From Gelatoporia subvermispora B (lineage: Eukaryota > Basidiomycota > Agaricomycetes > Polyporales > Gelatoporiaceae), in NCBI GenBank assembly GCA_000320605.2, contig KB445799.1:605234-669233 (forward strand): a stretch of 64,000 bases of DNA. The letters are read 5' to 3'. The notes under the pieces were generated by a model, which made no database searches, was not told the DNA's origin, and saw only the letters and a program-made list of their open reading frames with translations. Shown one piece after another: positions 1 to 11,100 of this stretch (positions are counted from its first letter, which is position 1; every line of letters begins with the position of its first letter). The translations under genes and the position numbers were made by a program.

Positions 1-274
1 CGAGCACAGCGCGCTGCGCTGCCGCGACCTGGAGAACTTCATCCGCGACCTCGAGGCGTTCATGCTCGACAAGGGCCACCTCGTCGGCTCGGAGTACGAC
101 CCGATGATCGAGCGCTACCGGCGGCGGTTCGAGGAGGTGCTCGGGAACAACTCGACGGGCGTCGGCGACACGGTCGCGGAGAACCAGAAGCCGCCGCGGA
201 GGAGCGGCGAGACGCAGATGTCGCATTTGGACGCGAAGACGAGGGAGAAGCTGAGCGAGAAGCACCCGGTGTGA
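1..274 (+). CDS. SLATT-like fungal protein, C-terminal fragment (5' truncated by window)
   Basis: An open frame enters from the left edge (first full codon at base 2) and stops with TGA at 272-274, giving 90 residues. The visible part is a charged helical segment containing RDLENFIRDLEAFMLDKGH and IERYRRRFEEVLGN, followed by a hydrophilic tail ending SEKHPV. From memory this resembles the region downstream of the two membrane helices in fungal SLATT (SMODS and SLOG-associating 2TM) proteins, which often have an FxxDxGH...RFEExLGN pattern. The membrane helices would lie to the left of the window. Function of these fungal proteins is not established. The family call is inference from pattern; the existence of a coding end is well supported by the sustained third-position G/C bias, which ends at the stop. 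Confidence 0.6.
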   Translation, partial: EHSALRCRDLENFIRDLEAFMLDKGHLVGSEYDPMIERYRRRFEEVLGNNSTGVGDTVAENQKPPRRSGETQMSHLDAKTREKLSEKHPV

Positions 275-1845
275 GCGCGGGCGTGCCTTGCTTCGACCGT
301 TCTGCTCGGTATACCAATGAGGTGGTACACCATGCCTCTCGAGACGTTATGCAGATAGTTTATGACCTACGATAATGGTTCACGGCTTTTTTTTCACGCA
401 CACGGGCACGATTATTTATGATACTTAGACTTGTCGATTCACGTTAGTAGTAGTACGCACCGCAATGGACCATGGTCATGCAATCTCGAATTCGAGGATA
501 CATCCTTCTCTGCTCGGACGGATCCGCTTATTGCAAGCAGCAGCGATGCGTCTCTTCTGGTTCGTAATCTAGCGGATCGCGTTGTCGAAGCAAGCAGATT
601 TCGCAAGTTTCCGTGCATCGCTGAGCGAGGTGGACCAGGTCTATTGACGCTGGAAACCCAGGCTCCGTGTTGTTCAACGCCATGACATGCATGCTGCATC
701 CCACAGCATTTGGGACGCAGTATATCTAGGCCAGATGGACGTAATTCTCAAGTGATACAAGCGTGTCGGAATAAACCTGAATTCAGCTTTTCAAGTGCGC
801 TGATCTCGATACATTTGTATCTCATGACATTATACTAGAGCTAGTGCTTCGCCATCTGCTGAGCCTCTAGTACTGTAGGAATATCACTGAGTCGACGAGA
901 CCTTTACTAGTAGTATTTTGGTCGGCAGGTCATGCAGCATTCCTCGCCAACGTACTTCTTGCTCCCGACCCCAACATCTGTCTCCTCTTTCCCATCTCGT
1001 TATCGAGCGCACTCTCCAATCGCCGCATATGCGAATATTATGGCTAATCGACCCTCGACATGTTTGCTGGGTTCGCGAGCTCGTCAACCTAGCTCAGATT
1101 AGCTTGCGACAACAGTACCGCGGGCCGTGCTTTCGACCAGCGATCAACCAACGAAGAAGAAGATAGTCATGCGGCTTATAAGTCCGCCGGAAGTTTGCAG
1201 CTACTCCTCGGGGACATGCCGCAGTGAATGTTTGCGTTGCGTAAATCGATCAGAAGGGCGGTCTAATCGCCTAAATGTGAGTTCCTATGCCGTACGTATC
1301 AGTTTTGGGAGCGACCAGGTCACCTCCTGTGGGCTATGCATCCTCGGAAGACTGACATTTTCGGGAGGTATACATGTCACACAGGTAAGGACCCCGTCAG
1401 GGCATGTATCGAGCGTCTCGACTGAGTGGACCTGGTCCACCTCGCGAACCGTACACAAGGCTTCCCATCGCCGAAGGGAAGTATTTCGACGCCGAGAGCA
1501 CGCTGCGCCCTGCCCCGCCTCTGTCTGGCGAGCCGCGGGATCAAATTGAGTCGCGTACGCGTAGATCGCCGTTTAACGTTTATCACATGCTCCCGCCCTC
1601 CACGTGGCCGCGCGAATCGTCGTCCACACCTCCCTCGGTGCGCCGCCTTCTATTCGTTTTACTCGCAAAGTACCCAGGGACGGCGGAACCGAGGTTCCTG
1701 GTGTACGATTCGAGCTAGTCCCCGGAAGACCGTGCACTGCAGACGCGGAAGTCGGAGCTCGAAGCACGGAGGGCCAAGTCCGCGCCGGCTCGCCAGCGCT
1801 CAACCAGCGCCGTTTCATCGCCAGGCCGCCTAGCTCGGGAGACGT
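275..1845. other. Intergenic stretch, no gene recognised
   Basis: Several overlapping open frames of 60-140 codons occur on both strands, but none has a recognisable domain, a consistent splice structure or a codon bias like the flanking genes. The first part is presumably the 3' UTR of the upstream gene. Confidence 0.5.
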
Positions 1846-2830
1846 GCATGCGAGCGCGGAAGAAGCCCACGGGAGGGATGATGACGCGTTTTTGGAATTA
1901 CTCGGAGTTGGCGGTGTGGGTTTGGCGAGCGAAGGCAAGCTCGAAGGAGAGTGGGGATCCGAACAGGATTCGCGTGTGCCTGGAGTGCTCAGTGCGACGC
2001 ATTTTGGGGTCTTTGCGGGCAGCAGTGAGAGGCCGTCCTTTTTTTACTGGTGTTTGGCTGACAAACCACGAGAAGAGATGAATCGTCACGTGTCCAGTGT
2101 CTCAAGCCAGTTCCACTATGTATGTCTTTATGTGCAGCGAAAGAGCGTCGTAAAACTGATGCCGTCCATGTGCGAGGTTCATGCAGTGGTCAGTATCACC
2201 GAGGCCGATTCTGACTTGCCATCAGTCTCCATGTGACCCAACGCTCGGGCTTGCACCAACATCCCAATAATAAATACCAGCGCACCTCGCAACGGAGTCC
2301 ATGTTTCGTAAAAAGTGACTGTGCCGGTTCCTCGCCCTATACCTCGACGCATTTTATGATTCCCCGGAGTTGACGGCTGAATTTGGCTAGCGATGGGAGC
2401 TCAGCACACCCGGGGAGGAGAGTGGGGATCCGAATATAGTACGCGTGCGCTTGTCGTGCTCGATGTTGCGCATTGTAAAGTGGGTATGGGCTTTGCAGAG
2501 TAACGTCGTCCCTTCATCGGTGGTGTCTGACGAATAAACCACGATGAATGGCGATTCATCATATGTCCAGTTAATGTCTCAAGCCAGTCCAGTCAAGTAC
2601 GTACATACGAGTTGTAAAAGAGCGTCGTAAGTCTGACTCTGTCCATGTGCAAGAGTCATGCAGTGTTCAGTATCACCGATATTCACCTGAAGTGCTATCC
2701 GTCTCCATGTAGCCGACCGCTCGCTCTTCTACTACAACCTCAATCACCAGCGCACCTCGCAGTGGAGTCCATGTTTCGTGAACACCATCGAAATGCAAGT
2801 GTTCCGTTTTCTCGCCCTGTACCTCCGCTT
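1846..2830. repeat. 470-base imperfect tandem direct duplication
   Basis: Two diverged copies follow each other at a spacing of about 470 bases. The string GAGAGTGGGGATCCGAA starts at 1947 and again at 2418 (471 apart), CGCACCTCGCA at 2281 and 2751 (470 apart), and GAGTCCATGTTTCGT follows in both. Intermediate blocks (GTGTCTGACGAATAAACCACG-like, TGTCTCAAGCCAGT, AAGAGCGTCGTAA, GTCCATGTGC) recur in the same order. A third partial copy lies at about 4780-4990. The repeated unit overlaps the end of a decayed membrane-protein frame on the minus strand, so the array is probably a set of gene-fragment copies, not a simple satellite. Confidence 0.8.
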
Positions 2831-2859
2831 AGCACACTGAATGAGATATAAAAATAATG

Positions 2860-5060
2860 TCACCGACCAGGAGGATCCAAGTCCGCCGAGGGCGGCCACC
2901 ACGCTGGCGTAGAGCCCCCAAACCGGGAACACTACGGTCAATGCATTCAGGCACAGGCCATCGCGAAGTAGCATGCGATCAGGAACGCACCGATTACGAG
3001 CCACAGGGTGGCCTAGATGGCCTATCCCGTGTAATAGCACACGATGGAGATGATGCTGCTGTGGGACCGTGAGTATTGTGGCCACAGGCTTTAGACTAGT
3101 GCACGGCCTACCCCATGATGTCAGGGATTCCACCAGCGACGTGGGTGTCTCAATCCCGGACGGTATTGTCTCTGTTGTCTCTAAGGACTACTGACTTGTA
3201 TTTCCGGGGGCAAGGGGGTATATTTACAAGGAATATAGGCCCTGTCTTATGTAGGGCCATTTCGTGGCGCAGCCGCCCTCCCGCAGGCCACTAGGACGCC
3301 GATCATGCGCTACGCTTTGCCCGCCCGCTTTGTCCCTTCTACAGCAGCCGCAAGTCACAAAGACAGCGTTACTGCCGGCTTGCTTTGGCCGCAGCACTAA
3401 TGTGGGCGAAGACGGCGCAGCTGATCCTCGAGTCTTCGATGTTACAGAGGACAATCATTCACCATCCCTTAACTCCGCGTCGGTGTGCGCGATACATGCA
3501 CGAGCTATGAGTTCACGACAATTTCATCGCGCTCTTGGTCGGTGCTTTTGTTCCTCGAGCGGATATACCTGCGGCGAGGCTCGGGTCAGCATAGTCACTG
3601 CCTACTGAATGAAGGGGTAACGCACTGGTAGATGTCGTACGGACCGCACACGATACACCACAGGCCGGCGAGCACTGGGCCGCCGATGACGATTGTCAGC
3701 CGTTGTTTCTCAATAGCAGAAATGGAAAAAGAGGGGCGTACCGACGGCGATCAGCCCGAGGACGCATGCAGCTGCGTCGAATATGGCGTACACGATAACG
3801 GCCACGATTACGCACAAGATGGAGATGATGACGCTGCAGAGGGTATCAGGCGGTCAGCGTTGGCGAACGAAGGTGTGTCGGAATGTGTTGGCCGAAACGT
3901 ACCCCATGGTTGTTGCAGCTGTTCCTCGGATTGTAGCAAGATGGCGTATGGGATCTAAAGTTCGTCTCGTTTTATATACGCGGGAGGAGTGCGAGAGGGT
4001 AAAGTATTACACAGCATGGTCCCTCAGAATTGTCTGTACGGCCCTATCACTGATCATGCTGTTGTCGCGCATCGTCTATTGGTATCGGACTCTGACTTTG
4101 TCCTTGCAAATCTCTGCGTGCGCTTATGCCATTGCGGATAAAAGGGCCTTTGCTGATGCTGTGCGCCTCTTCACACAGTTTCTCGAAGATAATGATCGGT
4201 CCCGAAGAGTTGTCCACGGTACAACTCGAGGAATTCGTACGACATACCTGAAATAGGTTGTGCGCAACTGCACCGGAGGTTATAGCCATGCCTATGCATG
4301 ATTCATCGCGTTGGTCGCAGCAGGTCGCTATGGCCCACAGTTTGTAGCACTGATGTGCTTTGACCTTCCGCTTTGTCCTTTGTACGGCAACTACAATTCG
4401 CGGATACAGCACTATGGTCTCGATGTGGGCAGGACAGCGCAAGTGGTCCTCACATTTTCGACACCGCGATTCCAATTGGAAAAAATGCCATCAGATGGTG
4501 CCACAGCTTTCGATACGTCTCCACCACATATGAATGCAGCATGGGCGACTGCGACGTATATGAGAGCCGCGAGTCCACTCGCTCGAGCTATTCGGTATGC
4601 AAGCGGAGCCGTCTGGAATGAGCAGGAGCAAAGCGCCTGGAAGAGACGACGGACTGATAGATAAGATACGAGCTACGTGTCAGGTAGAACAGGTCGACGA
4701 TCGCCACCCCGCATATGAAGGCATCCGCTGGCTCGTGAGACGTGCATGCGAGGGCAAAAGTGGCATCAATTCTGAAGTGGCATCAGTCCCCATGTGCCTA
4801 ATGCTCGAACTTTTACCGGCATACCCATCACCAGTGCACCTCGTAACGGAGTCCGCGTTTCGTCAAGGCCGCCAAAATGTGACTTCCGGTTTCTCGCCCC
4901 GCTCCGCAGCTTAGCACACGGGACGAGTCAGAAGAATACCACAGACCAGGAACACCCGAGTCGGCCGAGGGTGGCCACTTCGTTGCTTTGCTCTCTGTAC
5001 AATAACTGCAGTTCATCAAGACAACGTTACTTCTCACGGCTCGCTCCATTCAAAGTCTCA
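2860..5060 (-). pseudogene. Decayed polytopic membrane-protein gene fragments (at least two copies)
   Basis: On the minus strand short hydrophobic frames are interrupted by stops and frame changes. Around 3850-3750 the reverse complement reads VIISILCVIVAVIVYAIFDA and continues as AAACVLGLIAV, a clear membrane helix pair. A shorter frame around 3020-2880 reads VIGAFLIACYFAMACA, then VFPVWGLYASVVAALGGLG. The stretch just downstream (minus sense) is shared between about 2850-2750 and 4960-4830, showing duplication. This is what remains of one or more multi-spanning membrane proteins of the kind abundant in Agaricomycetes (DUF6534/DUF6533-type proteins are candidates), but no intact reading frame can be built. 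The family assignment is only a guess; the hydrophobic character and decay are directly visible. Confidence 0.35.
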
Positions 5061-5161
5061 ATACGCGCAAGGACAACGCAGATGAGCCGAATTTTCGATA
5101 TTGCGAAGGACAAGCATATCTCATGAAATCTCAAGTAAAGCCTATTGGTGTCCCTCATGCC

Positions 5162-8100
5162 TTACGCCTCATGCCCCCGACGAATCGCCAGCCTGTCAAG
5201 CACCACTTTGTTCTTCTTCTCAAACTCGTCACACGCCTCAGCCAATATCCTGATGTCGGTGTCTGGATATTCATATCTTTGCGCTTGCGATCGCACTGTA
5301 ATGTCGTGTGCGTATTAAGAATTCGAATGAACCCAAGAGTCTGGGTCAGCTAGTTGCTAAAGAAGCGAAGGGAAATCACTAACATGATTCGTAGTTATCA
5401 CGGCTGATGTGATTGATTAGCATCTTCTGGATCTTGACGTGCAGATTCGGGAGTCTCCAGTAATGGGCGAGTCGCAACACCCCCAGTAACTCAGCTTCAT
5501 CAATCGTTGTTGGAACCTCTCCGGTGTAGATATAATCTGTGAGTAGATTTAGATGGGTGTCACTGCATCAAGATCAAAATCGCCCACTCAATGCCGCTTC
5601 GACGCTTGTTGCATCTTCCTCTAGTGAGATGGGTTGATTTGGATCGTCGCGCTCCCTGAAACCGCCGCAAAACAAGGATCGGAAGTATTCGCTCGCGCTC
5701 GCAAGAACGATGCGATGCACTGGGAAGCACTCGTCCTCTGCAGTGCTGAACGTCGCATCGGCCAGACGCCCTTCCGCCCGGAGTTTGTTCATGGAGATAC
5801 GCCATTCCGACACTTCTTGACCGTGGGTGTCTTCCGTAGAGTACCTGCTTGCATCTACGTGTATGATCTCCGATGCTCCGGCAGCGAGCAACAAAGCCTT
5901 GTATGGCTCCAGGAAAGAACGAACACGTTCGTATTCGCCCCGATCAGGAGCGTCGAAATACAGATTCTCCGCCGAAGCAATGTGCCATTGCTGTCGGGCG
6001 TCGTCGACATTCAAAAACAACTCGTTGTCGCTTTGTATCAGCTGTGAGAGATAGGGTGCATCATCGCCACTACGCTCGTTCAGCCAGCAATACGTGGCGG
6101 TTAGGTCTTCTAGCAATTGTAAACTCGAGGTGCCATCATGAGCGAGACGTTGACCCAGAAGCACCAGTCGGCGCAGGTGATTGACCTGATATGATGTAAT
6201 TGATCAGGCACTGCAGATGACCAAACGGAACGGAGAGACGTACGACTTCTTCCATCGTCGGCACGCCCAACGATAGGTTGGCAAGCAGTACTCGCTCGTC
6301 AGGCTCAACTGAGAACTGAGCACGCTGGGTCCACGCGATCTTTTTCCACTGAGCGCGGAGCAGCTCCTTTGGCGATGCAAGATCGTCAGGTAACGGCTGG
6401 ACAAGGTCGGTCATATCGGCGTCCCCGATGTCCGTGTATACCTTCCGCTGGGGATCATATGGTATAAAGTGCAGATCGTCCAATTGTCGCCAGCATTCCA
6501 CTCTGTGTCCGATTGTCATAGGCAGGGTCTGATACCACTCGTAGACCTGTAAAGCACGATGGCGACGGTCTTCCGGAGGTATGTAGCGATCTTCGTCTAG
6601 GACACGAGCGCACTCCAGGAATGCAGGAAAGTCGCGGATGTTGTGAAGTCCCATGGACGCGAGCCTAGGTTCGTACTCATTACGCAGACGGTGATGTAGG
6701 AAGTACGATGGTCGGCTCTCAAACACGGCTCGGAAGATGGGGTCAGTCCATGCATACAGCTGATTCGCATCCACGGGTTCACCCCATTCATTCGGTACCT
6801 TGATATAGCATGGGCGACGGTCTTTGGCATGTGCTTCGAGAATCAGCCCCAGAAGCCGCCCAAATGCCTCCAGGTCGTCCTCGGCGATCACGGACGGTAA
6901 CCTGATCTGCGCCATGAGTTGTGCCGCACTCATCTCCTGTATCTGCAACGCTTGTGCCAGCATCCCAGGGATTGTCAGATAAGGAGCGTCGAGCAAAAAT
7001 CGACGGTAGGTGGAGGCTTCGCCGCCGCCCCGAACAAAAATGTGGACATTGTTATCGGAAATGGCGTACAGGCGTTGTGAGGAGTACGCCGGCCAGATTG
7101 GGAGTCGCCGTATTAGTGACTGTACTTCTGATCCTTTTGATGCGGCCATATACATGTAGCTAGATAGTTGATCGCGAAGGTATTTTGCCAGTGCAAGTCG
7201 TTGTGGGTTCCGGAGGTTATTCAACTTGGACGGTAAAGAGATGACCGAAGCTAGATAGTTCATGATCGAGTCGATACTGATCCTGACGTGTTCTCGCAGA
7301 TGTTCCGCTAAACTGTCACAGAGTCTAGCCATTGGGATCAGAACTACCCCGATATTCTCTAGCGCAGAGCACACATCGTGCTGATCTGGTAGAGTCTCCA
7401 TGACTGACGCATCCCGACAGCGCGCTATCGACACGTAGTGCCCTGGCCTAGTCGTTTGTACCAGAGGGAAAGCTTCAATATCCAACATCTTCACCGGCAA
7501 TAACGTGAACAGTGACCAGAATTGGCGGATCCACGTCTCTGGCTGTGATCCGGCCAGTGTTTCTGGTGTTTTTGACATAACGTGCCGTTCAATAAGGGTA
7601 GCCACAGCTCCTGCAGCTCTATCGAAGCAAGCGACGTTCAGTCCGTGGTTTTCGAGTACTTCCGTGATGGAGGGAACAGTGTGAGGGCGGTTGATGTGTG
7701 GAGCCAGAAAGCGAAAGCGAAAGCGAGGGAAAAGGCGTTGCGCGGTGGAGATATCGTGGGAGTAGTACAGCACGTTGTCGGAAGTGACCGTAGAGATGTC
7801 TGCGAGCGTATCATCTGCCGTTGGTAACAGCGGGAGATCCTGAAGGTAACTGGTGCTGGCTTCCCCATAGTAAAAGAGCATATAGTGTAGCAGGTCGCTA
7901 ACGTTCCCGGCTGTCATCTGTTTCGCTGTGTACACAGCTCGGAATTGCGACACAGATTGCAGAATGATGTCTCGTATTAGCGTCGGGTCGATTAGCGACA
8001 CTTTGGCCTCAACGACCTTTTGCCGTATACAAGCGGGTACGAGTACCAAGCGGTCTCGCCTCAACAGTTTGATGAGGATCTTCTCTACGGAGGGCGATCT

Positions 8101-11100
8101 CTGATTAAAGAAAGCACATTCGGTGGGTGCGATCTTTTCACCATTTGTGGTGATACATATCTTCCGCGAAACGCTCGCAAGCTTTGTGTAGAAGGATTCT
8201 GCCACTACGACAGACATCTCATCGCTGTTCTGCGCAGTGGGCCAGATCGTGAACAGGTTACGATGTGAGTCGGTAGGCCATCGCTCCAAAAGAAAGGATA
8301 AACATCGAGGGATCATCTCCGACAGTAACCACCGGTTGAAGGATGATTGTGAGTTTGCAGCACCGTTTCCATCGAATCGAATGGAGCGTCGATCGTCAGC
8401 AAGAATGAACGGTGCATGGAGATGAAATGGTAGAGATGTGAACTTAGGAAGAGGCAATGTGGCATGCAACCTGTGCTCTCGGGTCTGTGGCATGTACGTC
8501 TCATCTGTACACACTGCCAGAGCAACTTTTACTCCTTCTCGCCGATGCTTCGGAGAGAGTCCTCTGTCTTCTTCCCGTATATCGCAGGTGATATCCATAG
8601 ATGCTGTGTACCAATCTTGATGTTCTGTATGAGATGTCGAGATGTCAAGGTCGACTCTCCTGTATGTGAACGGCGCCTCGGGCTCTAAGATATGGCGTTT
8701 GGCGGATATCTTCCATGTCAAATGAGGATCAGCGAATTCGCGGTTCCATGCCGAGATCGTATCGATCTCAGTGAAGAAAAGAGACTGGCGGGCAAGTTCC
8801 TGGTAGTCGCGTAGCATTGACGTGACTATTCCGATCGAAAGGCAATTTGAAGATAGAGGACTTTTCTTCATCCGTAGAGGAAGCCAGAATATCGTCTGCA
8901 GTATGATCGTTATCAGCTGTCTCATATGACGAGCAGAGATCGCATACACCGTTATAGGAGTCCACCTCTCCAGAGAACCCAAATAGTCCATAGAGCGATC
9001 TCACTGGATACATGCTGTAGCTCCTTAAGCCACTGAGAAGATTCAACAACGTATACAGCACTCACCGTCGGATAGTTTTCAGCGGAATTATGAGAGCAGT
9101 TCGAGGGCTCGGAAGATACCTCCTTGCCGGATCGAGGAAGAGCACGCGATCGCTGGAAATAACCATTACTATCTAAAGCGGAATGTCAGTCATGGAGAGG
9201 CATGCGAAGGGAGAATGACTGACATCTGTCAGGTGATACATAGCAAGCGCGCCTAACCCGAACTTGCCAGTCTTTGCCGGGTCGTCTCGCTTTTGACTGC
9301 GGCCTATATTCCGAATCGACTTGAAATCCTCCGGACTGAAACAGCTATCATTGTGGACAATAACAGAAGGCGAAGAACACAGGCCGTGTAAGCTCGACAG
9401 AAACATATCGCTGTCTTGAGCATGTTTGTAGTCCATGTCGAGCATGAGGTTGAAATGGTGCGCTCCGGCGTCCGCAGCATTTGCAAGAAGCTCATTGAAC
9501 AGCTGCTCTCTTAGGTAGGAATTGAGCAAAGCATTGATGCGAGTACAAAGTTCCTCTTTCATATCACCATCATCATCAGGGTCAATCAGCTGCAATTGCA
9601 GCGAGCTGAGACTATCGATATGAAGGTGCATGGCGAGCGTCACATCGACTTTGCGGTGAAGTTGGAGTCTTCCCTCTGGTAAGTGGTATAGCTGAGCAAC
9701 CAGTCCCGAATCACAGTAGTAGAGCTCGTCAGGGCGACGTAGATTTTCATCTGTATCAGGCAGAAGCAGCTGATCTGCCATTTTGTCCGACAGTTGGTTA
9801 GTATCGACCGATCTCAAGAGGAGTATCGCTGGCTCTAGCACCCCAGATGAAGGAGATGGAGTGTCCCGCAACCTGTGAAGTTCTTCCACCAAAGTGGCGT
9901 TGGAAGGACTACAGAATCATCGCGTAAGTCATGAAATGTCGATGTTCACCACGTGGATGCTTACACGGGCAAGCAGCCGCACTTTCGAAGGAAATCTTCA
10001 GCTGACAGAAGATCTCTAGGTACCCTGTAGAACCCAGGTGCCTCGCAGCGATCGAAGATCGCTTTCACAGTTGGCACGATCCGATGCTTTGCTTGATCCA
10101 GCACCGGTACCCATGGTCGCGAAGTCGAGAAACCACTCAATGGCTGTTGGACGAGTTCGCGGATTCTGCAGTAGCTTGCATCATCGAGACAAGAAGTCTG
10201 TTCACGTCTTCCAAATTCGAGAATGATCTTCTTCAAGTATGTCCACTGGTCGGGCCAATCAATCTTCTCCGTCACAGCTGCGAATTGCTTAATCAGAATG
10301 TCTAGGGGTACTGGGTTATCCCAGCCAAAGCTGTTCCGGAGTGTATCCGGCAACGTCAAACCGATGATTGGCATGATTGCGTCGAAGAACTCCCGGTGGC
10401 GTTCATCGCGACAGTTGTTAGGCGCGCACAACTGACGACCGGGAATGGGGAGCCAAACCACCTGGCGCACGCTATCGGGTAGGGCGTGGCAATCAGTTCC
10501 AGACTGATGGATGACCTTGAGTAGAGCTTGTGACATTTTGTAAGCGCTGTCGTTCGTTCGGGGATCCTCTGAGAGTCGTGCTATGGTTGTGATCCGATCG
10601 ACGACAAAATCGATGGATAGATCGCGGCGTAACATTCCGAGACCAGCTAGCTCTTTAACCATCTTGCCTTGGATACCGCGACAGACGGGGTAGCAGTGCT
10701 CAGAGGGGAGTACTAGGTCGGATTGTCCGACCAGGCATCCTGGTGTCAGAATGTCCACCATGTCCACAGGACGCTGAATCGATGTGTCTCCACCTTGTAG
10801 GAATCGCGCGTGTTTGATCTGGTGCATGACTTCGTAGGTACGAAAATCCTTCCCAGTTGCTAGCTTCACAAGGACAGCGAGTTTTAGAACGTCTTGCTGA
10901 CCTTCGAAGTGATCAGTAGCCAGTCTGATGACGTCATACAGGCACAATTCCTGAGTCGTGGCCCTTACGTCGAAGGGCTCTACGAGACTCTGCAATCCCT
11001 CATCGGCAGGAAGGAATACAACGTCCTGGACATTTGGAAGGAGCATTTGCTGAGCGCTTGCCGCCACAAACTGGATGCGTTGTCCCGCAGGTAACGGGCT

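Noticed and set aside
1604..2236. 210-codon plus-strand frame
   Set aside because: Crosses into the 470-base duplication, is not conserved as a frame in the second copy and shows no family resemblance.
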